A stretch of DNA of 11,357 nucleotides from positions 1-11,357 of the forward strand of contig JBDUDX010000189.1 in the NCBI GenBank assembly GCA_040002735.1, given 5' to 3'. A program made the position numbers and the translations under genes. Numbering within the stretch: position 1 is the first letter of the stretch; each line of letters starts with the position of its first letter. The notes under the pieces were generated by a model that saw nothing but the letters and a program-made list of their open reading frames with translations, was not told the origin of the DNA and did not search any database. Source of the DNA: JADGOV01 sp040002735. Lineage in GTDB: Bacteria; Actinomycetota; Actinomycetes; JADGOV01. Below, piece after piece: positions 1 to 7,367 of the stretch.

Positions 1-314
1 CTTACGGAGAGGCACACGATTGCCCGAACGATGGTCCGGCCGCTACCCAACGAGGCAGCACCATCACGTTGAGCCAGACATTGGACGGGCCGTATCTCTC
101 AGCTCCTGTCGGAAGAGTCAGTGTTGGCCTGCTCGATCGAGCGCAACCGTCGCCAAGTGGCCACATCGCCGTGTCGGCCAGGCACGGTGCCGGATCGCTC
201 CGGACATTGCCGGATTTACCGGTGCGTAGTCCTACGTTGCGCTGCAGTATGCCAACTTGGAGTAATGTCCCCCTCTGAGTGGCGCCAACCAGGTGCTGGC
301 ATTGGGGGACCGTC
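1..314. other. Intergenic region with no convincing gene
   Basis: No open frame here gives a recognisable protein, on either strand; those present are short and cross the start of the hydrolase gene. The region must hold the hydrolase promoter. A weak possibility is TTGCGC (237-242) with AGTAAT (261-266), 18 bases apart. A perfect 12-base palindrome lies at 131-142, and a small hairpin (CCGGA, four-base loop, TCCGG) at 190-203. The left edge could hold the tail of a gene outside the window, but no family is visible. Confidence 0.6.
131..142. repeat. Perfect 12-bp palindrome
   Basis: GCTCGATCGAGC is its own reverse complement. It lies about 170 bases before the hydrolase start, in non-coding DNA, so it could be a dimeric regulator site. 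Chance is also possible. No second copy was noticed in the window. Confidence 0.4.
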
Positions 315-1996
315 ATGACCCGTGGTCGAGTGAAGCGTCGGGCTGGTGCCCTGTCGGCTGTGCTGGTAGCTGGTGCGTTGAGTGTTTCGCCGTTGGCCCC
401 GATGGGGGCGCCGGCGGCGGCGAGTACGGCCGCGCCGCGCCTGTCGTGGTCGGCGTGCCAGGGCGGGTTTCAGTGCGCGACGGCGCGGGTGCCGTTGGAC
501 TATAACCATCCGACGGGTGCCACGATCTCGCTGGCGTTGATTCGGTTACCGGCGGGGAACCCCCATCAGCGGATCGGTTCGCTGTTCGTCAATCCGGGCG
601 GCCCGGGCGGTTCCGGAGTGGACATCGTCCGCGGTATCGCACAGTTTCTGCCGCTGCAGCTGCGGGGGCGGTTTGACATCGTCGGGTTCGACCCTCGGGG
701 CGTGATGCGCAGCACTCCGTTGCGCTGTTTCCCGACCTTCAGGGAGGCACTGTCGGTGCTGCCGCCGTTCCCATTCCCGCTGACTCCGAGGCAGGAGAAC
801 GTCCAGGGCGCGGCGGATGCGGCCCTGGCCGCGGCGTGCGCGCAGCGTGGCGGGGCGATCTTGGCCCACATGTCCACCGCCGACGTGGCCCGGGACATGG
901 ACCTGTTGCGGCAGGCGGTGGGTGACCGGTCGTTGAACTACCTCGGCTTTTCCTACGGCTCGTTCTTGGCCAGACCTACGCCAACCTGTTCCCGAGTCGG
1001 GTCCGCGCTGTGGTGATCGACGGTGTGTTGGATCCCATCGCCTGGACCACGGGGCGGGGTACCGAGGGCCGCACGGTACCGTTCAGCACCCGGCTCCACA
1101 GCGACGAGGGCGCGCAGCGCACCCTCGGGGAGTTCTTCCGGCTCTGCGACGCGGCCGGTTCGGACTGCGCCTTCTCCGGACACTCCGCGCAGCGGTACGC
1201 CGCCCTCGCGAAGCGGATTCGCCAGCACCCGATTGTGATGGGAGACCCGTCGGACCCGTCGAACAGCTTCACCTACCCGATGCTGATTTCGACCACACTG
1301 GGCGCGCTGTACGCGCCGGTGGTGTGGCCGGATCTGGTGGCGTTCCTTGCCGACCTGGAAACGCAGGCCTCGCCGGCGACGGCCGGGCGGGCGCTGGCCA
1401 AGGTCCGGACCGGACTCGGCCTCAGCGCCGCAGGTCAGGAGCCGTACCCCAACGTCGTCGAGAGCGGTCCCGGCGTCACCTGCTCGGACAGCGTCAATCC
1501 GACCACCCTCACCGCGTGGCGCCGAGCAGCGGACCAATCCGAGGCGCAGTACGGCTACTTCGGCCGGCCCTGGACCTGGGCCTGGGTTTCGAGCGCCTGC
1601 CTCCCCTGGCCGGCGACCGCCGGACAGGACCGCTACCTCGGCCCGTGGACTGCGCGGACCGGCTCTCCGGTGCTCGTGGTCGGGAACTACTTCGACCCGG
1701 CGACCCGCTACCAGGGGGCGGTCACCGCCGCCCGGCTGCTGCCGAACTCCCGGCTGCTGTCCTACGCCGGGTGGGGACATGCCGCCTTCCTCATCGCCGG
1801 GAACTACTGCGTCGACAGCACCGTCACCCGCTACCTGGTCAGCACCCGCGTGCCCGCCGCGGGTACGGTCTGCAAACCCACCGGATCCCCCTTCGGGCCG
1901 ACCGACGCCCTGGCACAAGCCGGCGCGAAAGCCACCGCAACCCTCACCGGACCCACGCTTCCGCAAGCCGTACAGCACGCCCTGACCGGCCGTTGA
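315..1996 (+). pseudogene. Secreted alpha/beta hydrolase, TAP-like (tripeptidyl aminopeptidase family), frameshifted
   Basis: Exported serine hydrolase of the S33/TAP type (SlpD/SlpE-like), expected to cleave N-terminal peptides or small esters outside the cell. The start ATG at 315 follows GGGGGA (304-309). Residues 1-37 form a signal peptide: basic TRGRVKRR, a hydrophobic stretch, then an Ala-rich cleavage region near GAPAAAS. Next come QCATARVPLDY, the oxyanion-type VNPGGPGGSG (about residues 92-101) and the nucleophile elbow GFSYGS (Ser213). The frame breaks at about 968-970: the family continues as G-Q-T-Y-A-N-L-F-P-S-R-V, which needs one extra base (TTGG-CCAG, probably GGG reduced to GG). 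Frame 2 then runs cleanly to TGA 1994-1996. It carries the catalytic Asp in NYFDPAT (codon 1694-1696), the His in GWGHA (codon 1778-1780) and the C-terminal TAP domain with paired Cys. The repaired product is about 560 aa, normal for the family. As read, the protein ends at 1016 without Asp or His. Sequence error and a recent null mutation are both possible. Its 3' end converges on the MocR gene, 21 bases away. Confidence 0.9.
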
Positions 1997-2017
1997 CGCA
2001 GCAGGGAAATCCTTGGA

Positions 2018-3346
2018 TCAGGTTGTGTAGTGCTGGGGTGCAGTGTCGGTGAGTGCCGAGGCGACATCGTCTGCCAGCCGCGGGATGGTCGAGGTCGTGA
2101 GCGCGCTGACGGTGATGCGTACGCCGGGTGGGCTGGCAAGCCGGAAGCGTGCCCCCGGCGCAACGGCCCAGCGTGCCTGCAGCAGCTTGGTCACCGTGGC
2201 GGTCTCATCGGCGACCGGAACCCACACGTTGAGTCCGGTGTCGCCGGTCGCGGGTATGCCGCGGTGGGCCAGGTCGGCGAGCAAGCTGCGGCGCCGGGTG
2301 TCGTAGGTCTCGGCTGCGTGCGCGACGACGGCCGAGGCCGGGGCGTTCGTCCATAGTTCGATGACGAGGCGCTGCAGCAGGGTGCTGACCCAGCCGGAGT
2401 CGACGCGCATCCGTCCGTCGACCCGGGAGATCGTGGCGTCGTCGCCGGCAACCAACGCGAGACGCAAGTCCGGGCCGTAAGGCTTCGACGTGGAGCGGAC
2501 GAACGCCCAGAAGTCAGTGACGCCGGCAAGGGAGGCGAGCGGGACGCCGGCCAGTTCGGCGGCGTGGTCGTCCTCGACGAGGAGCGTCTGCGGAAACTCG
2601 GCCAGGACGCTGCGCAGTTCGTCCGCGCGCTCGGCAGTGAGGACCACGCCGGTGGGGTTCTGCGCCCGGCTGGTGATGATGACCGCTCGAGCTCCTGCGC
2701 GCAGCGCCCCCCGGAGCGGCTGGGGGAGAGGGCCGTGGGAGTCCAGGGCTACCGGTTGCGTGCGCAAGCCGAGCGCCGCGAGGAGGTCCAAAGCGTTGGG
2801 CCAGCCGGGGTCTTCGACGGCGACCGTGTCCCCGGGGCGCAACTGCGCGGACAGTACCCGGTGGATCGCATCCAATCCGCCGGAGGCCACTGTCAGTGCT
2901 TCGGTGCGGACTCCGTCGGCGGCGAGCCGCTCGCGTCCGAGCGCAAGGAGTTCTGGCAGGACGAAGGCGTTGGGGGCCGCGGCAGGTTCTCCTCTCATCG
3001 TTCGTGGCAGCAGGCTGAGTGCGGGCAGCAGCCCGGGGTCGGGTTGCCCGCCGGCCAGGTCGGTGACGTCGGCGGGGACCAGCGGGTTGCGGGAACGCGC
3101 CGTCAGGGGTGGGCGCTGGCTGACCCGGGTGCCGTTGCGGCCACGGGCTTCGACGAGGCCACGGTCGTGCATCAGCCGGTACGCCGACGCGGCGGTGCCG
3201 GCGGCCACGTTCAGCTCACTGGCGAGGGCCCGCACGCTCGGCAGCACATCACCCGGGGTGAGGGCGCCATTGCGGATGCCGGACTCGAAGCTGGCCGCGA
3301 TGTCTCTCGCATTCCGACCCACCGCCTTATACTGTGTCGGTACCAT
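2018..3346 (-). CDS. MocR-family transcriptional regulator (GntR-type wHTH plus aminotransferase-like domain)
   Basis: PLP-dependent transcription factor of the MocR/GabR/PdxR type, 442 aa from ATG 3346. Residues about 10-78 are a GntR winged helix (LPSVRALASELNVAAGT, then GLVEARGRNGTRV). A linker leads into a fold-type I aminotransferase domain, about 95-440. Visible there are ASGGLDAI (154-161), the NPTG motif at 230-233, acidic VEDD (257-260) and STSKPYGPDLR, whose Lys288 should form the PLP Schiff base. Other family features are intact. The open frame runs further upstream to 3715, but that part lies over the divergent gene and has no family likeness. ATG 3352 (M-L-M-V-P) is an alternative start. 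I prefer 3346 because TACGTT sits exactly at -12 to -7 from it with no ribosome site, as in a leaderless transcript, and because homologues begin about here. The ligand is unknown. Family members sense PLP or amino acids and often regulate the divergent neighbour. Confidence 0.93.
   Translation of the reverse strand: MVPTQYKAVGRNARDIAASFESGIRNGALTPGDVLPSVRALASELNVAAGTAASAYRLMHDRGLVEARGRNGTRVSQRPPLTARSRNPLVPADVTDLAGGQPDPGLLPALSLLPRTMRGEPAAAPNAFVLPELLALGRERLAADGVRTEALTVASGGLDAIHRVLSAQLRPGDTVAVEDPGWPNALDLLAALGLRTQPVALDSHGPLPQPLRGALRAGARAVIITSRAQNPTGVVLTAERADELRSVLAEFPQTLLVEDDHAAELAGVPLASLAGVTDFWAFVRSTSKPYGPDLRLALVAGDDATISRVDGRMRVDSGWVSTLLQRLVIELWTNAPASAVVAHAAETYDTRRRSLLADLAHRGIPATGDTGLNVWVPVADETATVTKLLQARWAVAPGARFRLASPPGVRITVSALTTSTIPRLADDVASALTDTAPQHYTT
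3328..3333 (+). promoter_or_regulatory. Putative -10 box of the flavin-split-barrel gene
   Basis: TATACT fits the actinobacterial TAnnnT -10 and would place the transcript start near 3340, at the first GTACCA copy, giving a leader of about 40 bases before GTG 3380. No convincing -35 lies 17-18 bases upstream. The box is inside the first codons of the mocR-type gene. Confidence 0.45.
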
Positions 3347-3361
3347 AAGCATAACGTACCA
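3340..3361. promoter_or_regulatory. Direct repeat GTACCA-N10-GTACCA, probable MocR operator
   Basis: Two exact GTACCA copies (3340-3345, 3356-3361) are 16 bases apart start to start, about one and a half helical turns. They are flanked by a loose inverted pair, TACTG (3330-3334) and CAGTA (3360-3364). They lie between the divergent genes and cover the predicted -10 and start of the MocR gene. The well-studied MocR protein GabR of Bacillus subtilis uses direct ATACCA repeats, one base different, so a MocR operator is a natural reading. That assignment is inference. Confidence 0.55.
3353..3358 (-). promoter_or_regulatory. Putative -10 box giving a leaderless MocR transcript
   Basis: TACGTT on the minus strand occupies -12 to -7 relative to the A of ATG 3346, the spacing expected when transcription starts on the start codon. 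There is no purine-rich ribosome site before the ATG. The box overlaps the right GTACCA copy, so a bound regulator would block its own promoter. Confidence 0.45.
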
Positions 3362-3379
3362 GTACAAGGAGTGCCCGCC

Positions 3380-4051
3380 GTGACACCGGACCGCTACCAG
3401 GCAACGGCGCAGACCACACCCACCCGGCATAAAGACCGAGTGTCCTACGACCGGGCCGCTGTCCATGCCGTGCTGGACGAGGCTGTTGTCTGCCATGTCG
3501 GCTTTGTCGTCGATGGCCTGCCGGTGGTCCTGCCGCAATTGCACGCGCGCGTCGGCGACCTGCTGTACCTTCACGGGTCCACCGGCGCCCGCGCGTTGCA
3601 GGCCGCCAGGTGCAGCGGTCTTCCGGTGTGCGTCACCGTGACGTTGATCGACGGCCTGGTGCTGGCCCGGTCGGCGTTCAATCACTCGATCAACTACCGA
3701 TCGGTGGTGATTCACGGGATTGCTACCGAGGTGACGGAGGAAGCGGAAAAGAACGCGGCGCTGACGACCCTTGTGGACGCGGTCATTCCCGGTCGATCGG
3801 CGGAGGTTCGTGGCCCGTCCCGCAAGGAGTTGGCCGCCACGACAGTGCTGCGGTTGGAGCTGGCGAACGTATCCCTCAAGACCCGAACCGGCCCTCCGGG
3901 CGACGACGAGGCGGACCTGGAGCTGCCGTACTGGGCCGGCGTGCTGCCCATCAGCCCGGTTGCCGGTTCACCGCAATCGGCGCCCAACCTCGCCCCTTCC
4001 CTCGCCACCCCCGCCTACGTCACCGGATGGGCGAGGCCGCATCACCGGTAA
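3380..4051 (+). CDS. Pyridoxamine 5'-phosphate oxidase-like flavin split-barrel protein (Pyridox_ox_2/NimA type)
   Basis: FMN-binding split-barrel protein of 223 aa, the usual size for this group. The start GTG 3380 follows AAGGAG (3366-3371) by 8 bases; the in-frame GTG at 3371 overlaps that site and is less likely. Diagnostic stretches in order are VSYDRAAVHAVLDEA (residues about 22-36), HVGFVVDGLPVVLP, GDLLYLHGSTGARAL (substrate and flavin side), VCVTVTLIDGLVLARSAF, HSINYRSVVIHG and, near the end, WAGVLPISP. Members bind FMN and act on unidentified small molecules; NimA relatives reduce nitroimidazoles, and true PNPOx activity is not implied. The head-to-head arrangement with a MocR regulator, only 33 bases between start codons, suggests it is the regulator's target and tied to B6-vitamer or amine metabolism. 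That link is inference. The stop codon lies inside a 16-base imperfect repeat. Confidence 0.9.
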   Translation: MTPDRYQATAQTTPTRHKDRVSYDRAAVHAVLDEAVVCHVGFVVDGLPVVLPQLHARVGDLLYLHGSTGARALQAARCSGLPVCVTVTLIDGLVLARSAFNHSINYRSVVIHGIATEVTEEAEKNAALTTLVDAVIPGRSAEVRGPSRKELAATTVLRLELANVSLKTRTGPPGDDEADLELPYWAGVLPISPVAGSPQSAPNLAPSLATPAYVTGWARPHHR

Positions 4052-4067
4052 GCCGCATCACCGGCAA
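4036..4067. repeat. Imperfect 16-bp tandem repeat over a stop codon
   Basis: Two 16-base units begin with GCCGCATCACCGG and differ at one base (TAA in copy one, CAA in copy two). The TAA of copy one is the stop of the flavin-protein gene. If it arose by slippage, it may have changed the C-terminus, because 16 bases shift the frame by one. Confidence 0.6.
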
Positions 4068-4194
4068 GTCGTGCCGTTCTTCGGTCGTGGCGGGCGCAGG
4101 CTGACGGCCACCGCTTACCGAATCAGGCCGCTTGAAATCCGCTGGCCCGCGCCGTCGGAACATACATTGGCCGTGCCGGCACCCGGCCGCTCTC

Positions 4195-4200
4195 GAGGAG
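4195..4200 (+). promoter_or_regulatory. Ribosome binding site of the MMPL transporter
   Basis: GAGGAG lies 10 bases before ATG 4211 and decides the start. The preceding 159-base gap has TACATT (4163-4168) as a possible -10 and TTGAAA (4132-4137), which is too far upstream to pair well with it. Confidence 0.6.
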
Positions 4201-4210
4201 TCCCTACGTC

Positions 4211-6397
4211 ATGACGGCTCTCGCTCGTGCCGTGCTTCGGCACCGCCGTCTCGTTCTGCTGGCGTGGCTCGCCATGTTCGTCGTAGCCGGTATCGGGTCG
4301 AGCAAGGTGTGTCCAGCCGCCTCACGGTCGACTTCTCCCTGCCGGGGCAGCCGGGCTACGAAACGGATCAGCAGATCGTGAAGACCTACGGCAACGGTGG
4401 CGGCAACCAGCCCATCATCCCGGTGCTCACGGTGCCGCAGGGTACGACCGTGGAGGCTCAGCGGGCAGCGGTGGGGGCGGTGTTCGCCGCGGTCCAACGC
4501 GAGAATCCCAAGGTTCGGGCGTGGACTACGCCTCCACCGGTGACAAGGTCTTCCTCACCAGGGATGGCCGTTCCACCTACGCCCTGGTGTATCCGCCGCC
4601 CTTCCTTGACTTTGCCGACCGGCCGGACCTACCGGTAAAGGCGTCCCTGGACGCCCAGGCCCGGACCCGCGGCTTCGACCTCAAAGTCACCGGTTACAAC
4701 CTGCTCGCCGCCGGCGAGGACACCGCTCAAGCGCCCAGCGTGCTGGCCGAAACCGCGCTCGGCGCGCTCGGCGCCCTCGTCGTTCTGGTCTTTGTTTTCG
4801 CCTCCTTCCTGGCCTTGGTACCGCTGATCATCGCGGCGGTGTCCATCGTCACGACGTTCCTCGTGGTGCTCGGTCTGACGTACCTGACCGATGTCAGCTT
4901 CATCGTCCAGTTCCTGATCGCCCTGGTCGGCCTCGGCGTCGCGATCGACTACTCCCTCTTGCTGGTCAACCGTTGGCGGGAGGAGCGTGACCATGGCCGG
5001 GAGAACGCCGACGCCGTCCTGGTCGCCATGCAAACCGCCGGCCGGGCGGTGGTCTCCAGCGCCGGTACGGTCGCCATCAGTCTGATTGCCCTGCTGGTCA
5101 TCCCCGTACCGTTCCTGCGCAGCATGGGCCTCGGCGGCATGCTGATCCCCCTGGTCAGCACATTCGTCGTACTGACCCTGCTTCCGCCCTGCTCGGCGGC
5201 ATCGGCCCTCGCGTCGACTGGCCGCGGATCCGCCACGAGACGGCGGCTTCTCGGCCGTGGAGCGCCTGGGCCCGGTTGGTGGTGCGGCATCGCTGGGTGG
5301 CCGCCGGTACCGCCCTGGCGATCCTCGGCGCACTCATCGTGCCGTTGTTCAGTCGTGCCGTTGTTCAGCCTGCAGATCGGGGCTGCCCGGACGGAGTCAC
5401 TGGCCCGGAGCGGACCGGCGTACCAGGCCCTGCAGACCTTGCGGCAAGGTGGCGTGCCCACCGGCATCGTCACGCCCGTCGAGGTGCTGATCCGCGATGG
5501 CGGCGATCCGGCCAAGGTGGTGGCGGCCGCACGCGGCGTGTCGGGGGTCGCCAGCGCCTTTGCACCGGACAACCCGGTATGGCGCAAGGGCGACAGCGCG
5601 ATGGTCAACGTCATTCCGACCGCGGAGACCGTGGACAGCAAGGGAAGCAAGGTCGCCGAGCGGATCGGAGCTGCCGTGAACGACCTGCCGGGCGTCGTCG
5701 GCGAGGCCGGCGCGGGACCGGTGGTGCTCGACTACATCGACGCTGTCTACGGCGCCTTTCCGCTGGTACTGGGACTTATCGTGCTGGTGACGTTTGTCCT
5801 GCTGGCGCGGGCGTTCCGCAGCATCGTGCTGCCGCTGAAGGCGGTCATACTGAACATCCTTTCGGTCAGCGCGACCTTCGGCGGCATGGTCTTGTTCTGG
5901 CAGTTGGGCCATGGCTCGGACGAGATCTTCAATGTGCAATCGACCGGAGCCATCACGTTCTGGCTGCCGTTGCTGGTCTTCGCGTTCCTCTTCGGCCTCT
6001 CGATGGACTACGAGGTCTTCATCCTGTCCCGGATGCGTGAGGAGTACGACCGGACCGGGTCCACGTCGGCTGCCGTCGTCGAGGGCATCGGTCGCACTGG
6101 TCGCCTGGTCACCAGCGCCGCACTGATCCTTTCCTCTCCTTTGTCGCCCTCGCGTCTGCACCGGGAACGGATATCAAGGTCTTAGCCACCGCTTTGGGAT
6201 TCGGCATCCTGCTCGACGCCACCGTCGTTCGAGCTCTGCTGGTACCGGCTCTGGTCTCGCTGTTCGGTCGGTGGAACTGGTGGTTTCCCACCTGGGCGGC
6301 GCGGACCTTGCGGGTGGAGCCGCATGCGGCCATCCCCGAACCGGCGGCCGATGGTGGTCGCCCGGTCCGACCGCAGGAGGTGGTGGATCCGGCATAG
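4211..6397 (+). pseudogene. MMPL/RND-family membrane transporter with several frameshifts
   Basis: Inner-membrane transporter of the MMPL branch of the RND superfamily, whose members export lipids, antibiotics or other hydrophobic molecules using the proton gradient. The repaired protein is about 724 aa, typical for actinomycete MMPL proteins. In order: RHRRLVLLAWLAMFVV (TM1); the DFSLPGQPGYETDQ outer region; a first five-helix block ending GVAIDYSLLLVNRWREE; a cytoplasmic loop; RHRWVAAGTALAILGAL (TM7); a second outer domain; and a second helix block with GLSMDYEVFILSRMREEY. The two GxxxDY motifs mark the internal duplication of the family. The frame breaks five times: near 4307-4312, 4518-4521, 5183-5186 and 6128-6131 (each net -1), and at a 16-base duplication 5337-5368 (+1). 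The longest uninterrupted frame, 4521-6185, therefore holds about 55 foreign residues in its middle and lacks both ends. As written the gene is non-functional; sequence error is a serious alternative. Stop TAG 6395-6397. Confidence 0.93.
5337..5368 (+). repeat. Perfect 16-bp tandem duplication inside the MMPL gene
   Basis: The unit TCGTGCCGTTGTTCAG occurs twice back to back without mismatch. With one copy removed, the frame reads ALIVPLFSLQIGAARTE, as expected of an MMPL protein. The extra copy adds 16 bases, a +1 shift. It reverses the -1 shift about 150 bases upstream. Confidence 0.9.
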
Positions 6398-6411
6398 CGC
6401 CGGTCGTGGAC

Positions 6412-6421
6412 CTGCCGGCAG
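6412..6421. repeat. 10-bp palindrome after the MMPL gene
   Basis: CTGCCGGCAG is a perfect palindrome 15 bases after the transporter stop. It has no loop and no T-run, so it is not a convincing intrinsic terminator. It lies in the 114-base gap before the GAF-ANTAR gene and could be a protein site or chance. Confidence 0.3.
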
Positions 6422-6511
6422 TTGTCAGTGATGCCGATCGGTGGGAGGCTAGAAGAGATCGGTGGCAGTCCGAGCGCGCCAAATCATGTGATGCGCCGTC
6501 GTCGGTGAGAG

Positions 6512-7345
6512 ATGAGCCAGTCGCCCGGATGGGTGACCTGGGAAGTCGAGCCGGCTATGACCGCACCGGGATCCGACGCGTCCATCAGCGTCCGTGAGCT
6601 GACCGAGTTGTTGCTCGCCACCGAATCCTTCGAGCAGTACGCGCAGCACATCGTGGATCTCGCCGCCACCCGGGTACTGCCCGGGGCATCGTGCGGGTTG
6701 ACGATCCTGAGGGATGGCCGTGCGATGCCCGCGGCGAGCAGTGACGACCTCGCCGGCCGGGTGGATGAGGTGCAGTACGGGACGGGGCAGGGTCCCTGCC
6801 TGGAGGCGATGGAGACCGCCACCGTCATCGCCGTGAGTGATCTCGCGAGCGATGAGCGATGGGGCGAGTACCGGCTGCACGCCCTGGCTCAAGGCGTACG
6901 GGCGTCCCTGTCCGTGCCGCTCCGCGCCAACGGCGGCGCGTCCGGAGCGCTCAACCTGTACTTCACTGCTCCGGGGGCCGCCGACGCGGAGGACCTCGAG
7001 CGCGCCTTTCACTTCGCCGACCAGGCTGCCGGCGCGCTTGCGTTGGCGGTCCGCTTAGCCGAGCAGGCTTCACTCACCGCCCAGCTGCAGGCCGCGATGA
7101 GCTCGCGAGCTGTGATTGATCATGCTATCGGCATCATCATGGCGCAGAATCGCTGCGACCCCGACGCCGCGTTCGACGTCCTTCGGCGAGCGTCGCAGAG
7201 CCGCAACGTCAAGCTGCGCCAGGTGGCCGCCGACATCGTCGCCGCTGTTGGGGGGACTCCGCCGGCCCCGGCGCAGCGGCCGGTCGGCCCCCGCCGCCCG
7301 GTTCCACGTCGGCCCGCTGATCCGGCTATTCGAGGGCGGCCGTAG
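6512..7345 (+). CDS. GAF and ANTAR domain-containing RNA-binding antitermination regulator
   Basis: Cytoplasmic signalling protein of 277 aa. Residues about 27-180 are a GAF sensor domain (LLLATESFEQYAQHIVDLAA; GTGQGPCLEAM at 91-100; LSVPLRANGGASGALNLY). Residues about 185-246 are an ANTAR domain with the typical SSRAVIDHAIGIIMAQ and FDVLRRASQSRNVKLRQVA. ANTAR domains bind paired RNA hairpins and prevent termination, so the protein should turn a small ligand or redox signal into changed read-through of target transcripts; ligand and targets are unknown. The last 30 residues are a Pro/Arg tail. The start is uncertain: ATG 6512 has only a weak site, and the in-frame ATG 6557 has GGAAG 11 bases upstream and begins closer to the conserved part. 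A TTA leucine codon lies at 7055-7057. Only 22 bases separate it from the SpoIIE-type phosphatase gene. Confidence 0.92.
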   Translation: MSQSPGWVTWEVEPAMTAPGSDASISVRELTELLLATESFEQYAQHIVDLAATRVLPGASCGLTILRDGRAMPAASSDDLAGRVDEVQYGTGQGPCLEAMETATVIAVSDLASDERWGEYRLHALAQGVRASLSVPLRANGGASGALNLYFTAPGAADAEDLERAFHFADQAAGALALAVRLAEQASLTAQLQAAMSSRAVIDHAIGIIMAQNRCDPDAAFDVLRRASQSRNVKLRQVAADIVAAVGGTPPAPAQRPVGPRRPVPRRPADPAIRGRP

Positions 7346-7355
7346 CGCAGGCTCG

Positions 7356-7361
7356 TACGGT
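7356..7361 (+). promoter_or_regulatory. Putative -10 box for leaderless phosphatase mRNA
   Basis: TACGGT lies exactly at -12 to -7 from ATG 7368, and no clear ribosome site precedes the ATG. This is the pattern of a leaderless actinobacterial transcript. It would give the phosphatase its own promoter in addition to read-through from the GAF-ANTAR gene. Confidence 0.4.
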
Positions 7362-7367
7362 AGACGG

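Noticed and set aside
953..1978. Long minus-strand open frame over the hydrolase
   Set aside because: Gly/Arg-rich translation without any family likeness; a typical antisense shadow of a GC-rich gene. The plus-strand frames carry the catalytic motifs.
2564..3379. Long upstream extension of the flavin-protein frame
   Set aside because: It lies antisense to the MocR gene and has no homology. The AAGGAG site and GTG 3380 mark the real start.
3347..3715. Upstream extension of the MocR frame
   Set aside because: It overlaps the divergent flavin-protein gene, and the translation is not related to MocR N-termini.
4211..6397. Programmed ribosomal frameshifting in the MMPL gene
   Set aside because: Four separate -1 sites without an obvious common slippery sequence plus a 16-base duplication do not fit a programmed mechanism, and MMPL genes are not known to use one.
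6412..6421. Intrinsic terminator after the MMPL gene
   Set aside because: The palindrome has no loop and no following T-run.
7116..7367. Overlap of the phosphatase with the GAF-ANTAR gene through an extended start
   Set aside because: The extra N-terminus is the GAF-ANTAR sequence read in another frame. ATG 7368 has a well-placed -10 box and fits the domain start.
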